From Alphaproteobacteria bacterium HGW-Alphaproteobacteria-18 (GTDB lineage: Bacteria > Pseudomonadota > Alphaproteobacteria > Caulobacterales > Hyphomonadaceae), in assembly GCA_002841155.1 (NCBI GenBank), contig PHEH01000007.1:62001-126000 (forward strand): 64,000 nt of DNA. Reading direction: 5' to 3'. The notes under the pieces are model-generated. The model was not told the DNA's origin and made no database searches. It was given only the letters and a program-made list of their open reading frames with translations. Position numbers and translations under genes: made by a program. Shown here one piece after another: positions 27,529-36,002 of this stretch (positions are counted from its first letter, which is position 1; every line of letters begins with the position of its first letter).

Positions 27529-28795
27529 CCGTGAGCAGCCCGAGGATTGCCAGTTTTTCGATGCGGGGCAGCGTGCCGGCATCACGCACGAATTTGAAGG
27601 CGTCGTCCGCAACCTCAATCGTATGGTCTATGTCTGCCTCGGTCATGGCGGCGCAGATGAACATGTTGTGCCAGGGGTGGAAGTAGACGCCGCGCTTGAG
27701 CAGCGCTTCGTTCCAGGCATAGCCTTTGGAATAACCCGGATCATCCTCGAACATGATGAGGGGGAGTTCTGCCGGACCGGTCTGGCGCAGGGCAAAGCCG
27801 TGACGGTTTGCGGCTTCGGCGAGCCCCGTACGCAGGCGCTGGCCGAGGGACTGGGTGCGCTCAAGATAGTCGGTTTCGCGGATGAGGCGCAGTGTTTCGA
27901 GGCTCGCGGCCATCGGCGCGGCAGAGAACCAGAAGGAGCCGGTGGCGTAGATGGTGGCCGCAGCATTGCGGGCTTTTTCTGCGCCGAGCAGGGCGGAGAT
28001 CGGGTGGCCGTTGGCGATGGCCTTGCCCCAGCTGGAGAGGTCGGGCTTCACGCCGACGCGCGCCCAGCTGGAATCGCGGGCCAGGCGGAACCCGGCGCGG
28101 ACATCATCGACGATGAGAAGCGCGTCGTTCTCGTCGCAGAGCTCCCGGGCGCGGCGGGCGTATTCCGTTGTCGGATCTTCCTGATCGACGAAGGTGTCAT
28201 GCTTGATGGGCGAAGCGAAGATGGCGGCGAGATCATCGCCGGCCTTGCGCACGGCCTCTTCGAGGCTGGCGACGTCATTATAAGTGTAGAACACCTGATT
28301 GGCGCGGTCGCTCGGTGCGGTACCGTTCCTGACGGGCGTGCACCAGGGGGCTGCGCCGTGATAGGCGCCTTTGGCGAGAACGATGGTGTTCTTGCGGGTG
28401 AAGTTACGGGCGACCATCATGGCCATCGTGGTGGCGTCGGTGCCGTTCTTGCAGAACATCGCCCAGTCCGCGTGGGAGACCATCGCGGTCATCTGTTCGG
28501 CAAGTTCCACCATCAGGCCGGCGGGGCCGGTCATGGTGTCGCCCTTCTTCAGCTGGTTGATATAGGCCGCATCGATGCTTTCATGGCCATAGCCGAAGAG
28601 ATTGGGACCGTAGCCGCACATATAGTCAATGTAGCGGTTGCCGTCGGCGTCCCACATATAGGCGCCAGAAGCGCGGTCGAAGAACTGGGGATAATCGTCT
28701 GGCAGGAGGCGGACGGACTGGTGGCCGTACATGCCGCCGGGAATGACCGCTTCGGCCCGTTCACGCAAAGCCTTGTCCACAGAGTTCGTCCACAT
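27518..28795 (-). CDS. Class III PLP aminotransferase (glutamate-1-semialdehyde mutase-like)
   Basis: A 425-residue fold-type-I PLP enzyme. VIPGGMYGHQSVRLLP and YIDYMCGYGPNLFGYGHE match the glutamate-1-semialdehyde aminomutase group, VDDVRAG holds the PLP-pyridine aspartate, and SWGKAIANGHPISAL holds Lys258, the Schiff-base lysine. It is unlikely to be the tetrapyrrole enzyme HemL because it leads a D-amino-acid operon (racemase, DadA). D-specific class III transaminases such as D-phenylglycine aminotransferase are in this group, so a D-amino-acid or beta-amino-acid transaminase or a racemase is the better guess. The promoter region carries a perfect inverted repeat. Confidence 0.87.
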   Translation of the reverse strand: MWTNSVDKALRERAEAVIPGGMYGHQSVRLLPDDYPQFFDRASGAYMWDADGNRYIDYMCGYGPNLFGYGHESIDAAYINQLKKGDTMTGPAGLMVELAEQMTAMVSHADWAMFCKNGTDATTMAMMVARNFTRKNTIVLAKGAYHGAAPWCTPVRNGTAPSDRANQVFYTYNDVASLEEAVRKAGDDLAAIFASPIKHDTFVDQEDPTTEYARRARELCDENDALLIVDDVRAGFRLARDSSWARVGVKPDLSSWGKAIANGHPISALLGAEKARNAAATIYATGSFWFSAAPMAASLETLRLIRETDYLERTQSLGQRLRTGLAEAANRHGFALRQTGPAELPLIMFEDDPGYSKGYAWNEALLKRGVYFHPWHNMFICAAMTEADIDHTIEVADDAFKFVRDAGTLPRIEKLAILGLLTDGH

Positions 28796-28818
28796 ATTGC
28801 CCTCGCCGATTTTGCCGA

Positions 28819-28840
28819 TAAGATAGTTTTGACTATCTTA
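28819..28840. promoter_or_regulatory. Perfect inverted repeat in a divergent promoter, probable operator
   Basis: Arms TAAGATAGT and ACTATCTTA, nine bases each, flank a 4-base spacer TTTG. The site lies 24 bases upstream of the aminotransferase start and 45 bases upstream of the PfkB kinase start, so one dimeric repressor could control both operons. No regulator gene is adjacent; the protein that reads it is unknown. Confidence 0.75.
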
Positions 28841-28884
28841 CTTAAGACCGATATGGACGCAAGGTAAATTCGGGAGGAAATCGG

Positions 28885-29832
28885 ATGAAACTTGATCTTC
28901 TGTGCGTGGGCCTGACAACCCTGGATGTGGTGGGCCGGCCGATCACGGAAATTCCGAAGGATGAAGGCGGGCGGCTGATTGAACAGATCGCCTGCGCGCC
29001 GGCGGGGACGGCGGCGGGCGCTGCCTGTGTGGCCGCGCGCCTGGGGCTGAAGGCCGGCGTGGCGGGCGCGATTGGCAGCGACCTGACCGGCAAGTTCGTG
29101 CGCTTCGCGCTGGAAGATGGCGGGGTGGACACAAGCCTCTTACAGACATTGGAGGGATATCCGACCTCCACGACAATCCTCCCTATTGATCATCAGGGCC
29201 GGCGCCCGACGCTGCATGCACCGGGCGCGGGTTCTGTTCCGCCGCTGACGGACGCGCTGATGGTGGCAGCCGCGAATGTGCGCTGCCTGCATTATGCGGC
29301 CATCGGCGCGCCGACATTCGATGGCGGGCCGGGCGAAAAACTGGTTGAGGCCGCGAAGGCGGGCGGGGCGGTGATCACCTGCGATCTCATCGCGCCGAGA
29401 CCGGACGCGAAAGACGAGCTTAAGCGCATCCTTCCCCATGTGGATTGGTTTTTGCCAAGCGCTGATGAGGCGCGGTTTCTGACCGGGATAGAGGATTTGC
29501 AATCAGCGGCCGACGCCTTCGTTTCCATGGGCGCGAAGAACTGCGTCATCAAGGATGGCGGGCGCGGCGCGGTGATGGCGGCGGGCAAGCTGCGCGGGCG
29601 GGTGGCGGCGTTCAAGGTGGATGTGGTGGATACGACGACGTGCGGGGACTCGTTTTGTGCGGGGTTCATCACGGCGCACCTGAGGGGCTGGGATGATCTG
29701 GACGCGCTGACATTTGCGTCGGCAACGGCGGCGATGGTGGCGCAGGGGCTGGCGACATATGGTAAGCTCGAAAGCTTCGAGCAGGTGGAAGCGGCTATGA
29801 AAACCCTTCCGATTCAGGAGGCTGGCGCATGA
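28885..29832 (+). CDS. PfkB-family carbohydrate kinase
   Basis: A 315-residue kinase of the ribokinase family, following a strong GGGAGGAAAT site. LDLLCVGLTTLDVVG is the N-terminal strand, GGTAAG-like spacing appears in APAGTAAGAACVAARLG, and DTTTCGDSFCAGFI is the C-terminal signature. The usual anion-hole motif GAGD is TCGD here: the catalytic aspartate is kept but the preceding residues differ. It would phosphorylate a sugar or sugar acid. The aldolase gene follows with an ATGA overlap, implying phosphorylation then cleavage of the same compound. Confidence 0.9.
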   Translation: MKLDLLCVGLTTLDVVGRPITEIPKDEGGRLIEQIACAPAGTAAGAACVAARLGLKAGVAGAIGSDLTGKFVRFALEDGGVDTSLLQTLEGYPTSTTILPIDHQGRRPTLHAPGAGSVPPLTDALMVAAANVRCLHYAAIGAPTFDGGPGEKLVEAAKAGGAVITCDLIAPRPDAKDELKRILPHVDWFLPSADEARFLTGIEDLQSAADAFVSMGAKNCVIKDGGRGAVMAAGKLRGRVAAFKVDVVDTTTCGDSFCAGFITAHLRGWDDLDALTFASATAAMVAQGLATYGKLESFEQVEAAMKTLPIQEAGA

Positions 29833-30485
29833 TCAGCGAGCAGGAAACAAAGCTGCGCGAGCAGGTGGTCGAGGTGATGGCGGCGATGGATGCGCGCGGC
29901 CTCAACCGGGGGACATCGGGCAATGTGTCGGCGCGCCTCGGCGAGGATATGCTGGTGACGCCGACGGGGGTTCCGCCCTCAATGCTGCGGCCGGAACATA
30001 TTGTGCGGATGGGGCCGGATGGCAGCTTCGATCCGGCGGGCATGAAGCCTTCGAGCGAATGGCAGATGCACTGGAAACTGTTGCAACTGCGCCAGGATGT
30101 GAACGCCGTGGTACATTGCCATTCGCGCTTTGCAACGACGCTCGCCTGCGCCAACAAGCCGATCCCTGCCCTGCACTATATGGTGGCGGTCAGCGGGGGG
30201 CCGTCTGTGCCCGTGGCGCCTTATGCGACCTTCGGGTCGGCTGAGCTCGCAGAGGCCGTTTGCGAGACACTTTCGGGACAATTCGGGACACTTATGGCCA
30301 ATCACGGACAGATCGTGGTCGCGCCGAGCCTCAAACAGGCACTTCTGATCGCTGAAGAAATCGAGGAGCAGGCCGCCATCTATTGGGGCACGCTCGCCAT
30401 CGGCGGACCGACCTTGCTGGCCGATGATGAGATGACGCGCATTGCCGACCGGTTCCGGTCCTATGGCCAGAAGAAGAAGCCGTAA
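29829..30485 (+). CDS. Class II aldolase/adducin family protein (fuculose-phosphate-aldolase-like)
   Basis: A 218-residue zinc aldolase. GTSGNVSARLGEDMLVTPTG binds the phosphate, KPSSEWQMH holds the catalytic glutamate, and VVHCHSRFAT and MANHGQIVVA provide the three zinc histidines, so the active site is complete. It should split a phosphorylated ketose or sugar acid made by the kinase. An odd point is that the coding sequence at 30263-30293 is made of three GGACA decamers that encode ETLSGQFGTL just before the conserved NHG. The overlap with the kinase is four bases. Confidence 0.9.
   Translation: MISEQETKLREQVVEVMAAMDARGLNRGTSGNVSARLGEDMLVTPTGVPPSMLRPEHIVRMGPDGSFDPAGMKPSSEWQMHWKLLQLRQDVNAVVHCHSRFATTLACANKPIPALHYMVAVSGGPSVPVAPYATFGSAELAEAVCETLSGQFGTLMANHGQIVVAPSLKQALLIAEEIEEQAAIYWGTLAIGGPTLLADDEMTRIADRFRSYGQKKKP
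30263..30293 (+). repeat. GGACA decamer repeat, cluster 2, inside the aldolase gene
   Basis: Units CGAGACACTTT, CGGGACAATT and CGGGACACTT follow each other with a 10-11 base period within an otherwise conserved coding region. The orientation is the same as at the other three clusters. Confidence 0.8.
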
Positions 30486-30567
30486 GGGACAGGGTGCGGC
30501 GGGATTGCGCTTGCGTGTATGATAATGATGGCTACCATTAATCTGAAGTGATTGATGGGAGCCCCCT

Positions 30568-32106
30568 ATGCTGGCCTGCTATACTGACCGCCTGAGCCTT
30601 CGCCCCGGCGAGACTTTTGCCCTCCATATCAGCGCGGAGAACGGCCCTTGCCGGCTGGAGATCGCGCGTGTCGGCAAGGGGCGCGAGATCGTCCATACGC
30701 AGGACGGGATTGTGGCGGGTCATCACCCGGCGCCGGAGGATGCAGACCGCAAGGGCTGTGGCTGGCCAGTGGCGCTGGAGGTAACCGCTGGGGCCGATTG
30801 GCGGACGGGGTATTATGACATCGTGCTGACCGATGCGGCGGGCGAAGCCACCCACCATTTCGTCTGCATCAAGCCGGCGGCGGGGACCACGGGCTCGAAA
30901 GCCGTGCTGGTGCTGGCGACCAACACGTATCATTCCTATAACTGGTGGGGCGGCGCGAACGCCTATTCCAATGTGACGGGGCTGATGACCGGCAAGGTGC
31001 CCTTCGATCAGGCGATGGATCAGGCGATTGGGGTTTCCTCGACGCAGCGCCCGTTCACGCAGATGATCATTGCGGCGCCCGAGGATGCCCCGCGCCTGAT
31101 CAACATGCGCTCGCGCGGTTTCAAGGAGAAGCCCTGGACGGCGGACCCCGACTGGATGCGCCGGCATCGCATCTCGCCCTATGATGGCTCGGCAGGTTTC
31201 CTCAACAAATGGGAGCATGCCTTTGCGGCGTGGACGGAAGACGAAGGCTATGCCTTCGACTATGTGACCGATTATGATCTGGATACGGACCCTGATCTTC
31301 TCTCGGCCTATACGTCGGCCTTCTTTGTGGGGCATTCGGAATACTGGTCTGGCAATCAGCGCGCGCAGGTGGAGCGGTTTGTGGACGGGGGCGGCTATGC
31401 TGCGATCCTTTCCGGCAATACCTGCTTCTGGAAAGTACGCTGGGAGGACGATGGCAAGACTTATGTCTGCCACAAATGGAAAGGCTTTGAGGCGGAGGAT
31501 GTGCCCGCTGAGCAGGCGACGCATCTCTGGTCGCACCCCGCATTCAAGGCGCCTGAGGCGGAGATCACGGGGCTGAGCTTCAACTTTGGCGGCTATCACC
31601 GGCTGGGCATGTGTGTCTCGCGCGGGTCTGCCGGATTTACGGTGTACAATGACAAGCACTGGGCGCTGGAAGGCACCGACCTTTTCTATGGCGACATCCT
31701 GGGCGGTGAGGTTCCGCTGATCGGGTATGAGAGCGATGGATGCCAGTTCGAGTTTGGCGCCGATGGTCTGCCCAAGGCCATTGCGCTGGGCGGGGTTCCG
31801 GAAAACCTCGAGATTATCGGCATTGCGCCGGTGACGCTGGGCGAAGATCCGAGCAGCGGCTATGCGCCGATGATCCCGCCTGAGAAGCTGGATGTGATTG
31901 CCGAGGTGATCCACGGCGATGGCTCTCCCGCGATGCAGCAGCGCGTGTTGCGCGGGCACGCGATGCTGGCGAGTTTCAAGCGCGGCAAGGGCGAGGTATT
32001 CAATACCGGCACCACTGAATGGGCGCATGGCCTTGCGGCGAAAGACCCGTTTGTCGAAACGATCACCCGCAATGTGATGAAGCGGTTTGGCGTGACGCAG
32101 GCGTAA
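30568..32106 (+). CDS. N,N-dimethylformamidase large-subunit-like protein
   Basis: A 512-residue cytosolic protein resembling the C-terminal part of the N,N-dimethylformamidase beta subunit. Recognisable blocks are LVLATNTYHSYNWWGGANAYS, YAFDYVTDYDLDTDPDLL, FVGHSEYWSGNQRAQVERFVDGGG, then ILSGNTCFWKVRW and FNTGTTEWAHGL near the end, which together give the metal-amidase core with a class-I-glutamine-amidotransferase-like fold. The N-terminal 100 residues form a beta-sandwich. No small (alpha) subunit gene is next to it, so the substrate is probably not dimethylformamide. It starts 82 bases after the aldolase and probably belongs to the same transcript. Confidence 0.8.
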   Translation: MLACYTDRLSLRPGETFALHISAENGPCRLEIARVGKGREIVHTQDGIVAGHHPAPEDADRKGCGWPVALEVTAGADWRTGYYDIVLTDAAGEATHHFVCIKPAAGTTGSKAVLVLATNTYHSYNWWGGANAYSNVTGLMTGKVPFDQAMDQAIGVSSTQRPFTQMIIAAPEDAPRLINMRSRGFKEKPWTADPDWMRRHRISPYDGSAGFLNKWEHAFAAWTEDEGYAFDYVTDYDLDTDPDLLSAYTSAFFVGHSEYWSGNQRAQVERFVDGGGYAAILSGNTCFWKVRWEDDGKTYVCHKWKGFEAEDVPAEQATHLWSHPAFKAPEAEITGLSFNFGGYHRLGMCVSRGSAGFTVYNDKHWALEGTDLFYGDILGGEVPLIGYESDGCQFEFGADGLPKAIALGGVPENLEIIGIAPVTLGEDPSSGYAPMIPPEKLDVIAEVIHGDGSPAMQQRVLRGHAMLASFKRGKGEVFNTGTTEWAHGLAAKDPFVETITRNVMKRFGVTQA

Positions 32107-32138
32107 CCCTCGCTTCATCTGCCTACTTACAAAAGTCG

Positions 32139-32176
32139 AAAGGCGCGGAAGGGGACAGCCCTCCGCGCCTTTCTTT
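32139..32176. terminator. Bidirectional terminator between convergent genes
   Basis: A perfect 11-bp stem, AAAGGCGCGGA with TCCGCGCCTTT, is followed by CTTTT on the plus strand and preceded by A-rich sequence that serves the minus strand. It separates the amidase-like gene from the MFS gene. Confidence 0.9.
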
Positions 32177-32207
32177 TGGCCCGAACCGATCTGGGAGGAA
32201 ACTTAGA

Positions 32208-33632
32208 TCAATCGGGGGCCAAATCGGGTTCCTTGCCGCCGCCCTTCACGAAGAAGAGCAGCAAAAACCCTGCCGCAAACAGGACAGCGACGGGGATGAA
32301 GCCGGCCTGTTGCGAATGGAAGACAGCGGTGAAGATGCCCACGAACATCGGGCCGAGCCAGCTGGTGGAGTTACCTGCGAGCGCGGCAAGACCAAAGAAG
32401 GCGCCCATCTGGGAGGCGGGCGCCAGGTGTGTCAGCAGCGTACGGCTTGAGGACCAGGCCGCGATCTGGAAGACGAAGCCGAGGAAGCCGAAGAAGACAA
32501 AGACCAGCTCTGGCAGCGTCGAGAACATGGGCGCGTTCCAGATCGGCTGGGGATCGGCGACCGGCATGAAGAGTATCTGCGCGGGCGCCGCCCCGATGAT
32601 GCCGATGAGGCCGATGACGGAGCCTCCGATCTCGATCTGGAAGGCGATTCTGGGCCCGAAGGTTTCGTCCAGCCAACCGGCAAGAACGCCGCCGATGAGG
32701 CCGGCAACGCAGCCGAGCAATCCGTAGACGAGCATTTCTGTGCCCGCCCAGCCCATGACCCCGGCCGCATAAACGCCGCAGAGGATGAGCAGCACGCCGC
32801 CGGCATCCTGCGCCAGTGTGCGCGCCAGGAGATAGATCATCGCGTCGGAATTCTGTTTCCAGTTGCGAATGAGGAAGATGAGCGATCCCACCCCTGCCCT
32901 GACCGATGACGCATTTGCCTTGCCGCCGGATTTGGCCGCGTCCTTGCTGAAGAGGAAAAGCGGGATGGCACAGAGACCGAAAGTGAGCGCAACGAGGATC
33001 GGCACCATCCGGTCGGGCTCGCTGTTTTCCTTCGACAGGCCAAACAGCGGCTGCTCGGGCAGCATCAGCGCCATCAGGATGAAGACGAGCAGGATGATCG
33101 AGGTGACATTGCCGAGCGAGAGGGCAAGGCCCGACGCCATCGGCCGCATGCGCGGCGTGGCCGCATAAGGCAGCATCGAGGAGAAGAGAACTTCTCCGCA
33201 GGAGAGAAGGATCGAGATCAGCCCGAGGATGCCGACGACAACCCAGGGCGAGAGGATTGCCCCGCCCGGCGCCGCAAACCAGAGCGACATCATCAGGGGA
33301 ATGACCATCAGCGTGATCAGGGCAAGCCAGGGCTTGCGGGGACCGAGGGTGTCTACCGTTGCCCCGACAACCGGGGCAATGAAAGCAACCGTCAGACCCG
33401 AGATCATGCCCATCTGGGCGATCATCGCCTGCCCCTTCACACCGTCGCCCACAACCAGGGTGGCGAAATACGGCGCGAAGAGGAAGCCGTTGACGAGGCC
33501 GATATAGGGGTCACGCCCCGCCTGGTAGGTGGCCCATGACCAGGCGGAACGATCGAGCTTTCGCGACCCCGAAACGGAACCGGCAGCGGCGAGTGCCGCT
33601 TCCGGTCCGTCCACTGCCGGCATCAGGCCCAT
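32208..33632 (-). CDS. MFS transporter, UMF1/Atg22-like
   Basis: A 474-residue inner-membrane transporter with about 12 predicted helices. The N-terminal AWSWATYQAGRDPYIGLVNGFLFAPYF and the loop GATVDTLGPRKPWLAL match the UMF1 (Atg22-like) branch of the major facilitators, and AFFGLAALAGNSTSWLGPM near the end is typical of it. The start codon lies one base after the stop of the TonB receptor gene, so the two form an operon; an alternative ATG is at 33623. The receptor plus inner-membrane carrier suggests uptake of one nutrient across both membranes. Confidence 0.87.
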   Translation of the reverse strand: MGLMPAVDGPEAALAAAGSVSGSRKLDRSAWSWATYQAGRDPYIGLVNGFLFAPYFATLVVGDGVKGQAMIAQMGMISGLTVAFIAPVVGATVDTLGPRKPWLALITLMVIPLMMSLWFAAPGGAILSPWVVVGILGLISILLSCGEVLFSSMLPYAATPRMRPMASGLALSLGNVTSIILLVFILMALMLPEQPLFGLSKENSEPDRMVPILVALTFGLCAIPLFLFSKDAAKSGGKANASSVRAGVGSLIFLIRNWKQNSDAMIYLLARTLAQDAGGVLLILCGVYAAGVMGWAGTEMLVYGLLGCVAGLIGGVLAGWLDETFGPRIAFQIEIGGSVIGLIGIIGAAPAQILFMPVADPQPIWNAPMFSTLPELVFVFFGFLGFVFQIAAWSSSRTLLTHLAPASQMGAFFGLAALAGNSTSWLGPMFVGIFTAVFHSQQAGFIPVAVLFAAGFLLLFFVKGGGKEPDLAPD

Positions 33633-33633
33633 C

Positions 33634-35889
33634 TTAGTAGTTGTAGCGCAGGAAGAGGCCCGCGCTGCGCGGACGGGAGTATGTCAGGAGGTCCACGCCG
33701 AGGCTGTCGATGGGGTTGGCCGAGGTGAGGTAGGCCTCATCGGTCAGGTTACGGCCCCAGAGGCCCGCTTCGATGGTGCCATCGGGCGAGGCCACGGCGA
33801 TTTCTGCACCGACGAGCCAGAGCTCGGGATCAGACAGGCGCTCGCGCATCGTGCTGTCGAAATAGACTTTCGAGCGGTAGGACACGTCCACGCTGGGGGT
33901 GATCCTCACGCCGGTATCGGTCACGATGGTATAGGCAGCGCGGCTCGTGAGGCTGTATTCCGGCGACTGGGGCATCTGGTTGCCGGTATAGTCGTCGCCG
34001 AGGGAGTTATAGTCGCCATACTTTGCGTGCAGCCAGGCAAGGCCGAGCGAGAGATCGAGGTTTTCGATCGGCATCGCGGTGAATTCGGCCTCTGCGCCAT
34101 ACATCTCGGCGCCGGCAGCGTTGTCGAGCACCTGGACGGTGAGACCGTTGCGCTCAACCGTCGAATAGGCCTGGATGTCCTGATAGTCGTAATAGAAGCC
34201 CGAGAGGTTCATCCGCAGGCGGTTGCCGAGAAGATCGCTCTTGGAGCCGATTTCATAGGCGTTGACCGTTTCGTTGTCATAGGGCTGGATCTGTTCGGCG
34301 CTGTCTGCATTGCCGCCGAAGAAGCCGCCGGATTTGTAGCCGCGGCTGTAGCTGGCGTAGATGTTCGTGGTGTCGGTGAGATCGTATTTGAGGCCGACCT
34401 TGCCCGACCAGTCGCTGAAGGTCTTGCTGCCCTGATAGGAGAACAGCGGCAGGACGCCTTCGGCGAGCGTGGTGTAGTCCATCGACTTCTCGTCCGACGA
34501 CCAGCGCAGGCCGGTGGTGAGGATGAGGCCCGGCGCGAGTTCGTAATCGGCCTGGCCGAAAATGGCGTAGGTGTCGGTTTCCTGCGTGTACGGATAGCCG
34601 AGATAGATGACCGAGTTTTCCGGGCTCACACCCGTTGGGTTTTCCGGCGAGATGAACATCGGGCGCAGGATGCGCAGGATGTCATAGGCGCTGTCGCTGG
34701 TGGTCGTATCCTGCATGTAATAGGCGCCGACGACCCATTTCAGCTTGTCGCCGTCCGAGGCAAGGCGCAGCTCCTGGGAGAACTGTTCCTGGGTGTTGTT
34801 GTAGAAGGCTTCGAGCATCTGCAACGAGCTGGAATCGGTGTTCTCGTGCGCGCTGCGCTCGACATCCTGATAGGCCGTGATGGAGGTAAGCGTCAGATCG
34901 CCGAACTGGCGGTCGACGGTGAGAGCGGCCGACCAGAGATCGACCTTGTCCTGGCCTTCAACATCGCTGGTGATGGTGTAGGGGTCACCGCTGGTGTCGG
35001 CAAAGCCGAGCGCGTCGGTGCACAGGCCACTGCGGTAGAAGGCCGGGGCGCAGACGCCGTCCGGGCCGGCGGCAGAAGGATCAGCCGGGAAGAGTTGGCG
35101 CGATTTGGGCTGCACGGCGCCGCCCCGGTTGGAGAAGGTGTTGACTGTGAAGAGAACGTCGGTGAGCTCGTCCGGCGTGAACAGCAGCGAGCCGCGCAGG
35201 GCGTAACGCTCGGCATTGTTCACCTTGTTGCCGGTGACGGCGTTGGTGCTGTAGCCATCATCCTCGGCATACTGGCCGGCGATGCGGAAGGCGAGCTTGT
35301 CGCCGACGATCGGGCCACCATAAGCGGCGTTGGCTTCAACCGACCCGAAATTGCCGAGCTCGATGGAGGCTGTGCCTTCGGGCGAGAAGGTCGGGCGTTT
35401 GGAGATCACATTGATGGCGCCGCCAGTGGTGTTGCGGCCATAGAGCGTGCCTTGGGGGCCGCGCAGAACTTCAATCCGGTCAAGGTCGTAGAAGGTCGAG
35501 AACTGGGCGAGCGGCGAGCCGATATAGACCCCGTCTGCATAGAGGCCGACACCGCTGGAAGAGGTCGGGTTGAAGTCGTTCAGGCCAGCGCCGCGAATGA
35601 AGATTTTCGGGTTGGCAGCCGCATCGGCAGCAGCAATGCGCAGGCCGGGGGCGAGATTGTCGAGCGAGGTGATGTCGGTCACGCGCTGTTTTTCCAGCAT
35701 CGCAGAGGACAGCGCCGTGATCGCAATCGGTACGTCCTGGACGTTTTCAGAGCGCTTCTGCGCGGTGACGACAATGCTCTCCAGACGGCGCGACGACGCG
35801 TCTTCTGGTGCTTCCGCTTCAGTCTGAGCAACCGCAGTGCCCGTCAACAGGAGCGCGGCGGCGCTCGTACCGATCAAAAGAGACCTCAT
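33634..35889 (-). CDS. TonB-dependent outer-membrane receptor
   Basis: A 751-residue receptor. The ATG at 35889 follows AAAGGA and opens a signal peptide ending near AVAQ; the in-frame extension to 35910 is not needed. The TonB-box-like segment is SIVVTAQKR, then the plug (VPIAITALSS, LAPGLRI, IFIRGAG, VEVLRGPQGTLYGRNTTGGAINVISKRP would continue the pattern) and the barrel ending in AGLFLRYNY. The plug signature is the one most common in sphingomonad and Hyphomonas receptors for small organic substrates. It is transcribed with the MFS gene and divergent from the TetR gene at 36003, its likely regulator. Confidence 0.95.
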   Translation of the reverse strand: MRSLLIGTSAAALLLTGTAVAQTEAEAPEDASSRRLESIVVTAQKRSENVQDVPIAITALSSAMLEKQRVTDITSLDNLAPGLRIAAADAAANPKIFIRGAGLNDFNPTSSSGVGLYADGVYIGSPLAQFSTFYDLDRIEVLRGPQGTLYGRNTTGGAINVISKRPTFSPEGTASIELGNFGSVEANAAYGGPIVGDKLAFRIAGQYAEDDGYSTNAVTGNKVNNAERYALRGSLLFTPDELTDVLFTVNTFSNRGGAVQPKSRQLFPADPSAAGPDGVCAPAFYRSGLCTDALGFADTSGDPYTITSDVEGQDKVDLWSAALTVDRQFGDLTLTSITAYQDVERSAHENTDSSSLQMLEAFYNNTQEQFSQELRLASDGDKLKWVVGAYYMQDTTTSDSAYDILRILRPMFISPENPTGVSPENSVIYLGYPYTQETDTYAIFGQADYELAPGLILTTGLRWSSDEKSMDYTTLAEGVLPLFSYQGSKTFSDWSGKVGLKYDLTDTTNIYASYSRGYKSGGFFGGNADSAEQIQPYDNETVNAYEIGSKSDLLGNRLRMNLSGFYYDYQDIQAYSTVERNGLTVQVLDNAAGAEMYGAEAEFTAMPIENLDLSLGLAWLHAKYGDYNSLGDDYTGNQMPQSPEYSLTSRAAYTIVTDTGVRITPSVDVSYRSKVYFDSTMRERLSDPELWLVGAEIAVASPDGTIEAGLWGRNLTDEAYLTSANPIDSLGVDLLTYSRPRSAGLFLRYNY

Positions 35890-36002
35890 CGCAGTATCCT
35901 TTCTTTCCATCCCAATTCGAGGACGAATGGATAGCGATCACTACCACTTTTACAATAGCTTTAATTACCGTTTTATGATGTTTAGTGTATAGGGACGCAT
36001 AA

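Noticed and set aside
33529-35934. Open frame of 801 codons on the plus strand opposite the TonB receptor and MFS start
   Set aside because: The translation has low-complexity Val/Gly/Ala composition and no family signature; the minus-strand receptor is clear.
35932-35943. TAGCGATCACTA as operator of the TetR gene at 36003
   Set aside because: The palindrome is short and imperfect; it is mentioned with the gene but not called as a separate site.
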